From NCBI GenBank assembly GCA_001566295.1, contig KQ964261.1, positions 124,001-188,000 on the forward strand: a DNA stretch of 64,000 nucleotides, written 5' to 3'. The DNA comes from Microdochium bolleyi (taxonomy: Eukaryota > Ascomycota > Sordariomycetes > Xylariales > Microdochiaceae). Shown here one piece after another: positions 57,962-64,000 of this stretch (its first letter is position 1; each line of letters begins with the position of its first letter). The notes under the pieces are model-generated. The model saw only the letters and a program-made list of their open reading frames with translations. It did no database searches and was not told where the DNA came from. A program made the translations under genes and the position numbers.

Positions 57962-59617
57962 ATGACGCAAACCACCAGGGTGCATCCCACGCAGGCCGAG
58001 CTGCCGAGCGAGAACCCGTCAAAGTCGTACTGGCATACGCAGCCGTCTGAGAAGCTTCTAGGACACCGGACGACAAGCGATTTGCCCGAATCCACAGATG
58101 TCATCATCGTGGGCAGTGGCATCACTGGCGCTTTTGCTGCCAAGACGTTGCGGGAAAAGAGACCGGAGCTCAAGGTCGTTATGCTAGAGGCGCGTGAGGC
58201 GTGCTGGGGCGCCACTGGACGTGTGAGTCTTCAGTCCTCACAACTTGCAAAGAAGGCTTTATAGTGGTTACAAGCTCAGCCAGCTGACACTCATTTTTCA
58301 CACCCTCCACAGAACGGCGGACATTGCCAACCTTTAGTCTACCTGCAGCAGCCGCACATCGCTTCCTTCGAGCTGCGCAACTACTTCCACGTCAAGAGTC
58401 TCGTCGAGGAGCTCTCGATCCCCTGCGACTGGCGCTCGACATCCGGCGTGCACGCCTTCTACGCCGAAGACCTGTGGGCGCTGGCCCAGAGCAAAGTGGC
58501 CAGTCTCAAGGACAACTACCCAGACCTCGCGGCCAACGTGTCGCTCGTGCGCAAGGGCAGGGACGGTAGCCCCGCGTGGCTGCTCGAGGACGAGCGGAGG
58601 GAGCTCACACTCGACGCGCTGCGCATCGGCAGCGCCGAGGGCGCCGTGATCCAGTGGCACGCAGCGAGCCTGTGGCCGTACAAGCTCGTCGCCTTCATTC
58701 TCGAGAAGCTCCTTGCCGAAGCCGCGGGGGACGACGGGTTCAACCTGCAGACCAAGACGCCTGCCACGGGCATCTCCAGGATCGTGGGCGGTACGAACAG
58801 CAAGAACCACCCATGGACGGTTCACACCCAGAGGGGCAGCATTTCGGCCGCGCAGGTGCTCCTCTGCACGAACGGGTACACATCGCACCTGCTCGAGCAG
58901 TTCAGCGATCTGATCGTGCCTGTCCGCGGCCAGGTCTCGGCGCTCAAGCCGCCGCAGGAGCCGCACCCGGGCCAGCCGCCGCTCGACATTGGGCACACGT
59001 ACGGAATCCTCGCAGGGCCGGCTGACGACTATCTGATCCAGCGGCCGCCGCCGTCGGCGGAGCTGATTTTCGGAGGTGGTCGCCCACATGCGAAGCACGA
59101 AGGCGTAGGTGTTTCGGACGACAGTGCGGTCGACGAGCCTGTCTCGTGGTATTTACGGGGCGAACTGTCAGGCCTGGTTGACCTTAGCATTCGTGAACCT
59201 GGTGCGGAGACGGCTGAGCGATCCGAGAGAACAAGCAGGGCGGATGAGGCGGACCTGCAGTCAAAACAGCAGCAGAAAGGACGAGTCGCCAAGCACGACC
59301 TTACCCCGACGCACGACTGGTCCGGAATCATGGGCTACAGCCGCGACGAGCACCCCTGGGTCGGCCCCGTACCCGAGAGCCTCGGCGGAGGCAAGGGCTT
59401 GTACCTGTGCGGCGGCTACACGGGCCACGGCATGCCGAACGCGCCGCTCTCGGCCAAGGCCGTTGTCGAGCTCATGCTCAGCGTCATGGTCGGCGATGAC
59501 GACGAGGTGGATATACCCATGGAGTTCCTGATAACTGAGAAGCGCGTGAACGACGCCCGGAGGCGGAAGCCTGTCGGCGAGGAGGAGGTGGGGATTGCTG
59601 GGCTGAGACACATGTAG
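57962..59617 (+). CDS. FAD-dependent oxidoreductase, DAO family
   Basis: A 521-aa flavoenzyme of the D-amino-acid oxidase / glycine oxidase fold. Exons are 57962..58222 and 58313..59617, separated by a 90 bp phase-0 intron (GTGAGT...CACAG). The dinucleotide-binding motif VIIVGSGITGAFAA begins near residue 47, and the FAD-binding continuation EAREACWGATGRNGGHCQP spans the intron. Later landmarks are VLLCTNGYTSHLL, VPVRGQVSALKPP, DYLIQRPPPSAELIFGGGR, GIMGYSRDEHPWVGPVP and the C-terminal FAD motif LYLCGGYTGHGMPNAPLSAK. Fungal relatives oxidise amines or amino acids, but the substrate cannot be inferred. A polar insertion (about 375-410) is probably a loop. Confidence 0.9.
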
Positions 59618-60219
59618 AGGAGGGACGACAAGGCTGGAGTCTCTACCTGCCGCCCGGACTCAGTATTGCAGCTACGGGGATGTAGAGAGGTTCATAGTGA
59701 GAAACACTTAGACGAATTTCCATGTGGCAGTTACAGCGCGTAAACACTAAAAATAAAATAAAATAAAAAGCAGATTGCAGCGTAAAAATTGGTCACGTTT
59801 CCTAGCGAGCTCGTGGAAGTTCGTGGACCACGTTTCACGAAACCGGGTCGGGCAGTACAAAGACCGAATACTAGAAGTACGAAGTCATTTGTAGCAGAAT
59901 GGGAAACAGGCTACGTGGTGTAACTTAACTCCGAGTGACGGCAGATTTCAAAAACGCAAAGCCAACAAGCACTTCACACGCAGGGACGTTGCTTGAACCC
60001 ACGAGTCTCAGTACCACTTACATGCGGAGAAGAGGGGAAATACTGGAAGCGGGGCAGTCCAACCACAGCCTAGGCTGGCAATACCTAAGCGCCTCATCAT
60101 CACTTGCCTTGCATCAGATCCTCGCAAGTCCAAGGCGAGTGCAAGCTCAAGACAAGTGGTTCTGCTTGTTAATATCTACAAGAGTAGTTCGTTCCTGGTG
60201 CCCGTGCCGCTTCGACAAC
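59618..60219. other. Intergenic, oxidoreductase 3' flank
   Basis: This includes an AAATA-type repeat at 59749. No gene is seen. Confidence 0.5.
59749..59769. repeat. AAAAT-type tandem repeat
   Basis: About four AAAAT units in the 3' flank of the oxidoreductase gene. It may overlap its polyadenylation region. Confidence 0.6.
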
Positions 60220-61324
60220 ATGGCATCAAGCACAGGTCAATACATCTTCCAGGCAGTCCCTGGCTACTTCCAGCATGACGCCGTTCCGCCAGCCCGAGGC
60301 ACAACAATAGTAAGTCTGTATGCAAGACCCTTGACTATGACTTTGGGACTTGGAGTTCGTGGCTAGAGCTCGACGGGCTGGGTCGCAACATTGTATCTGA
60401 CATGGAATAGTCGACAACTCCTGGACTTGGACTCATCGACCAGGCGTTTAAGACAGACGCCGAGTTCGACCCGGACGGCAAGAAGACGGCCTGGGAGCGC
60501 TTCTCTCACTTCTTAGAAGACCTCAACAAGAAAGAAGCTGGAAGTGCCGAGTACAAGCTCTTCTTCCTGGCGCGCCATGGCGAGGGATACCACAATGTCC
60601 AAGAAGCCAAGGTGGGCACTGCGGCGTGGGATGTAAGTCAACATCTCAATTGTATTTCTATCAAGCGAATACAAACGACTCTGGGACGCTTCGACGTGCT
60701 AAAGAATACTGCCAGGACTACTGGTCCAAACTCGAAGGTGACGGCACAGTGATCTGGGCCGATGCGGACCTGACTGAGACGGGCAAGGGTCAGGCTCGAC
60801 TGCTCAACGCCTTCTGGCGGGAGTCTCTCAGCAGCGACGGCGGCGTCAATATCCCCGCGCCGCAGCGGTACTATGTGAGCCCGCACTCGCGAACGCTGGA
60901 GACGTGCAGACTGTCATTTGAAGATCTCGATTCGCTTCTGCCACCATCCTTGCCGTTCAAGCCAGTCGTCAAGGAGATACTACGCGAGCGCTACGGCGAG
61001 CACACGTGCGACCGCCGACGCTCGCGGACGTGGATCGCGTCGCAGTACCCGGAGTTCGAAATCGAATCTGGGCTCACGGAGAATGACGAGCTGTGGACAG
61101 CGGACAAGATGGAAACGCCGGAGCACGTTGCGGGACGGATGACAAGGATGCTCGAGGCTGTGTTTGAACATGATAAGGAGGCAACCTTTGTGTCGTTCAC
61201 GATGCACTCGGGGGCGATCTTTGCTCTACACAAGGCTGTTGGACACGAGGGCGTCTTGGTCACACCTGGGGCGATGGTGCCGGTGCTGGTAAGGGCGAAG
61301 TTGGCTGCTGATGGGACTTTGTAA
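60220..61324 (+). CDS. Phosphoglycerate-mutase-like histidine phosphatase
   Basis: A 306-aa member of the histidine phosphatase superfamily, close to the fungal Pmu1-type proteins. Exons 60220..60309, 60411..60632 and 60716..61324 join in phase 0 throughout. The catalytic motif FLARHGEGYHNV (about residue 84) contains the phospho-accepting His. Further landmarks are ADADLTETGKGQARLL, YYVSPHSRTLETC, LRERYGEHTCDRRRSR and VSFTMHSGAIFALHKAVGH with the second catalytic His. Yeast Pmu1 is a phosphatase-like protein of uncertain role, so the substrate is unknown. The stop codon overlaps a perfect splice donor (GTAAGT at 61321), so an alternative 3' exon is possible. Confidence 0.88.
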
Positions 61325-62181
61325 GTGACAGCATCACGATGATCTCGGCATATGTAGAGAATAGGTTCCAAGGATTCCCCTGGCAGCTTAGCCGTGCAGA
61401 CTGTGGCCAAGCTCTTCAGTGACAGGAGCATACGTACACTGAGCGTACCAAGGTAAGGATGCCAATTCGGTTCACTGCTGTTTGCAAATCGGGCCTTGCT
61501 GTGAAAAAGGCAAGAGCGTGACCGCGCTTACCTGGGGTAGTCCCTGCCCGTTCTGGTCGTGCGAGGGCTGCATGCTGCCTGGCAGCGCACCTTCCCTCGA
61601 ATGCTTGCTCTGGTCATTCTCTCCACCTTGACTTACCACTTCTCTTCTGGCAAGTACGTCCTCGACAACATCGACCTAGCCGTTCTCCTTTCTGACCTTG
61701 TCTTCGCACTCATACCTCTTGGTAAAAACTACACCAGCGACTGCTGTCTCACCTGGCTTGGGCTGCCGCACGTCTTCAATGTCCTGCACCAATCCCGACA
61801 GACAGAAGAACATGTTTGCCCGGATTCGCAACAAAGAAGGTCTCGAGAGTCCTTCTTATGAAGGAGAACGAAACGGCAGAGGGTCAAGAATGAAGAGCCG
61901 GCTACTTCTCGACCAAGACGAAGACAACACCGTCTTACATACCAAGCGCAGAAAGCTGCCCGGGCAGTTTGGAGCGGCACCCTTGTTCGCTCAGCAGACG
62001 GCTCGACATCTTGTGTTTGGTGGCACTCGCCACAGAAGAATCGATCCGCGATCTTACCAAGCTGAATGCACCGTTGACAGCACATTGGCACTCAATGTGC
62101 GGGGTCGGTACTCACTTGTCTGAGATGAGCCGAGGTACAACATGTATCATATCTGCTGACACCTTCGATGATCCGTAATAG
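61325..62181. other. Unresolved region upstream of coiled-coil gene
   Basis: Several short plus-strand frames here read as plausibly coding (for example LATEESIRDLTKLNAPLTAH near 62020-62080, and basic Lys/Arg blocks near 61865-61940). They do not join into one model. It probably holds the 5' exons of the coiled-coil gene, possibly degraded. Confidence 0.35.
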
Positions 62182-62833
62182 AAAGCTATGCCAATCTTCG
62201 CACAACTTTGCATATGGCAGCAACAGCACATCTCGAGGAAGCTAGACAGGAGATTGTGGACGAATTCGAACAATCAGTCAAAGCTAGACAGCATGACGCA
62301 CATCGTCTAGAGAAAGTCGCCAGCAAGCTCTACGAGCCACTTGTCGATGCCGAGTTGGAATACGAGACGGTCGACAAGAAGGGCATACCACGCACGGAAA
62401 TTGTAAAGATCAAGTCCGCAATTGACGAGTTCGCAACCAAGATCAACAGCACATCTTCCGAGATCGAATCGCTTTGGGCCACCTAGGAAGAGGCCCAGAC
62501 TAAGATCGATGACCTCCGACGGAGTGTGTTGGACGAGAGAGGGTGCACTGGCACCCGTACATTGGAAGCTGGAGAGCTTCCCAGTGGTTTCAGATCGGAT
62601 CACAGCCATGCCATTGGAGACCTGGTCGCCAACCTTGAACAACTTGGCGAAGAGGCCGTGAACGAGTTGAAGGAGAATGAACAGGTTCGTGTTTGATATG
62701 ACTCGTCCGCTTGCGTCTGCATGAGTCGTCACTACCCAGTTTATACTTACAGTTTGTGAAAACCCATTTCTAGAAGTTTCTTGAGGGCATGAACCACGAG
62801 GCAGGGAAGATCCTGCAGTCTTTCTTCCAGTAG
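62182..62833 (+). pseudogene. Coiled-coil protein gene interrupted by in-frame TAG
   Basis: The frame reads coiled-coil-like sequence from an apparent acceptor at 62181 (AATAG) through LEEARQEIVDEFEQSVKARQ and KSAIDEFATKINSTSSEIES to TAG at 62484-62486. It then continues EEAQTKIDDLRRSVLDERG and LVANLEQLGEEAVNELKENE to a donor at 62685 (GTTCGT). A final exon, 62774..62833, reads KFLEGMNHEAGKILQSFFQ and stops; the join is phase 0. The TAG would be CAG (Gln) after a single C-to-T change. Alternatively GTAAAG at 62402 to CTAG at 62486 is an 85 bp intron that also keeps frame, although its translation looks coding. The 5' start is not resolved and the family is unknown. Confidence 0.45.
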
Positions 62834-63469
62834 TAGGTGGGCCTGCCTGGCACGAGATGGCCTGGGCGGAGTTCTTCTTGCTACCTGCGGTTTGAAGCAA
62901 TACTGTATGCCTAGTTATGGGAAAATCCGGGGCAGTTCTCATCAACTAAATTGTCTATAACTTGCCAGCCGCATTGGTCTCCAGGACGAAGGACATCAAA
63001 AAGAAGCTTGCCTCCACTAATTCTCGGATCCGTCTGTAGCAGGGCTACGTCTACTTTATGTGATGTTTTTTCCATTACCCGACAATCGTCTCGAGCTTCA
63101 ACTTGCTTGGCCGCAAAATCGGTGTAGATACAGATAAATGCCAATGATCAGGCAGTAGACCTCAAGTCACACAGATTTGCATGAACAAACAGATCTGTTC
63201 TTCCAGTGGCCAGAAGATATCTGTATCGGCTCTTTGTCTTTGCGCATAAGTACCTGTTGAAGGCGAATACATTATACTCTATACCAAGACTATTCCCTGT
63301 CACCCAGTTTCTGGAACGACTGAAACGCACACGCTCCATCGCCATGCAATTCTTGTTTAAAGATGCAACACGCACATGACACGCTCTCGCGTAGAGACCA
63401 ATGTCCTTTTAGACATGACAAAGTCGGAAAAATAGTCAACAAAACGTCAAACCATGAACCTGTCAGGCT
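62834..63469. other. Convergent 3' intergenic region
   Basis: This lies between the coiled-coil gene (+) and the cytidylyltransferase gene (-). No gene is seen. Confidence 0.5.
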
Positions 63470-64000
63470 TTACTGCTGACCCGTAGCAGCAGCAGCAGCA
63501 GCAGCAGCCCTAGCCTCCTCCTTCGCCCGCTGCTCCTCCTCGAGGATCTCGCGCTGCCGCGCGGCGGCTTCGACCCCGGCCTTGACGCCCTTCTTGCGCT
63601 GCCGCTCCTCGTAGAGCGCACGGCTCTTCAGGATGCGCTCGACGATGTTGCCCGCGTTGACATCTTGGAATGAGTGCTCGCCAACCTGTCGGAAGATGCC
63701 CATCTCCTTTGGCGCTGTGTAGGGGTCGTACGACAAGGGCATGAAGGCCGTGGGGCCGTGATAGACCGCGTCGGGAGTGCCCCAGGGCATAGAGGAGAGG
63801 TATGGCTTCGTCGGGGCGAAAGGGGCGCCGAATACGACGGCGTTGATGTGCTGGGCGGTGATGAGCATCTTGTCAGTCTTTCTGGGCGCGTATGTGAAGC
63901 GGGCGGAGGCAAGTTTGACTTACACGGCACTGGAGGACACACAGTCCACGCTCGTAGATGTTCATGATCGGGTAGTTGACGCCCTTCCAGTGGTTTATGA
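63470..64000 (-). CDS. ECT1: Ethanolamine-phosphate cytidylyltransferase, 3' part
   Basis: The window cuts this gene at its right edge. Visible exons are 63924..>64000 and 63470..63850, joined in phase 0 across a 73 bp intron (GTAAGT, branch CTGAC, acceptor CCCAG). The visible 152 codons carry the second cytidylyltransferase domain: WKGVNYPIMNIYERGLCVLQ, HINAVVFGAPFAPTK, TPDAVYHGPTAFMP, YTAPKEMGIFRQVGEHSFQ and NIVERILKSRALYEERQRKK. The enzyme makes CDP-ethanolamine in the Kennedy pathway for phosphatidylethanolamine. The C-terminal tail is Glu/Ala-rich and includes an alanine tract encoded by the AGC repeat at 63485. Confidence 0.9.
63485..63508. repeat. (AGC)8 trinucleotide repeat, polyalanine coding
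   Basis: Eight perfect AGC units, read as GCT (Ala) codons on the minus strand, at the C-terminus of the cytidylyltransferase. Length polymorphism between strains is likely. Confidence 0.85.

Noticed and set aside
1..64000. A lipid biosynthetic gene cluster (INO1, ERG4, ECT1, acyl-CoA ligase)
   Set aside because: The genes are conserved primary-metabolism genes spread over 64 kb on both strands with unrelated genes between them; no backbone synthase or regulator is present.

Overview
The window is nuclear DNA from a filamentous ascomycete (Pezizomycotina, most likely a Sordariomycete). The evidence is short 50-140 bp spliceosomal introns with GTRNGT donors and CTRAY branch sites, GC-rich coding exons, and fungal-only families: DUF3405, ERG4, a HeLo-like/STAND N-terminal protein, a SnaD-like spindle protein and a paxillin-type LIM protein. 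I rebuilt 22 gene models by joining exons so that splice sites and reading phase agree. There are no rRNA, tRNA, CRISPR or intact transposon signals. All family assignments are from reading translated sequence, without database searches.

Layout, left to right: acyl-CoA ligase with a PTS1-like end (-), DUF3405 membrane protein (-), paxillin-like LIM protein (-), a roughly 6.3 kb gene-poor stretch, inositol-3-phosphate synthase INO1 (+), multi-pass membrane protein (-), SnaD-like coiled-coil protein (-), Mim2-like outer-membrane protein (-) divergent from eIF2-beta (+), aconitase-superfamily dehydratase (+), HeLo-like protein (+), ergosterol C-24(28) reductase ERG4 (+), PAQR receptor (+), small secreted cysteine-rich protein (-), an uncharacterised gene with an in-frame TAG (+), DNA polymerase epsilon subunit B (-) divergent from a small mitochondrial-type protein (+), secreted pepsin-like protease (-), SNF1/AMPK kinase (+), FAD oxidoreductase (+), phosphoglycerate-mutase-like phosphatase (+), a coiled-coil gene with an in-frame TAG (+), and the 3' part of ethanolamine-phosphate cytidylyltransferase (-).

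This is mostly a housekeeping neighbourhood and not a biosynthetic cluster. Several genes touch membrane lipid supply (INO1, ERG4, the cytidylyltransferase, the acyl-CoA ligase, the PAQR protein), but they are interspersed with unrelated genes on both strands, so I read this as coincidence. I found no convincing new multi-gene system. The features most worth a second look are a GC-AG intron in the LIM gene, two genes with in-frame TAG codons, a stand-alone HeLo-like/STAND N-terminal protein, an aconitase-family enzyme with an altered cluster-binding motif, three introns that stay open in frame, and recurrent GTACC-type palindromes between genes.
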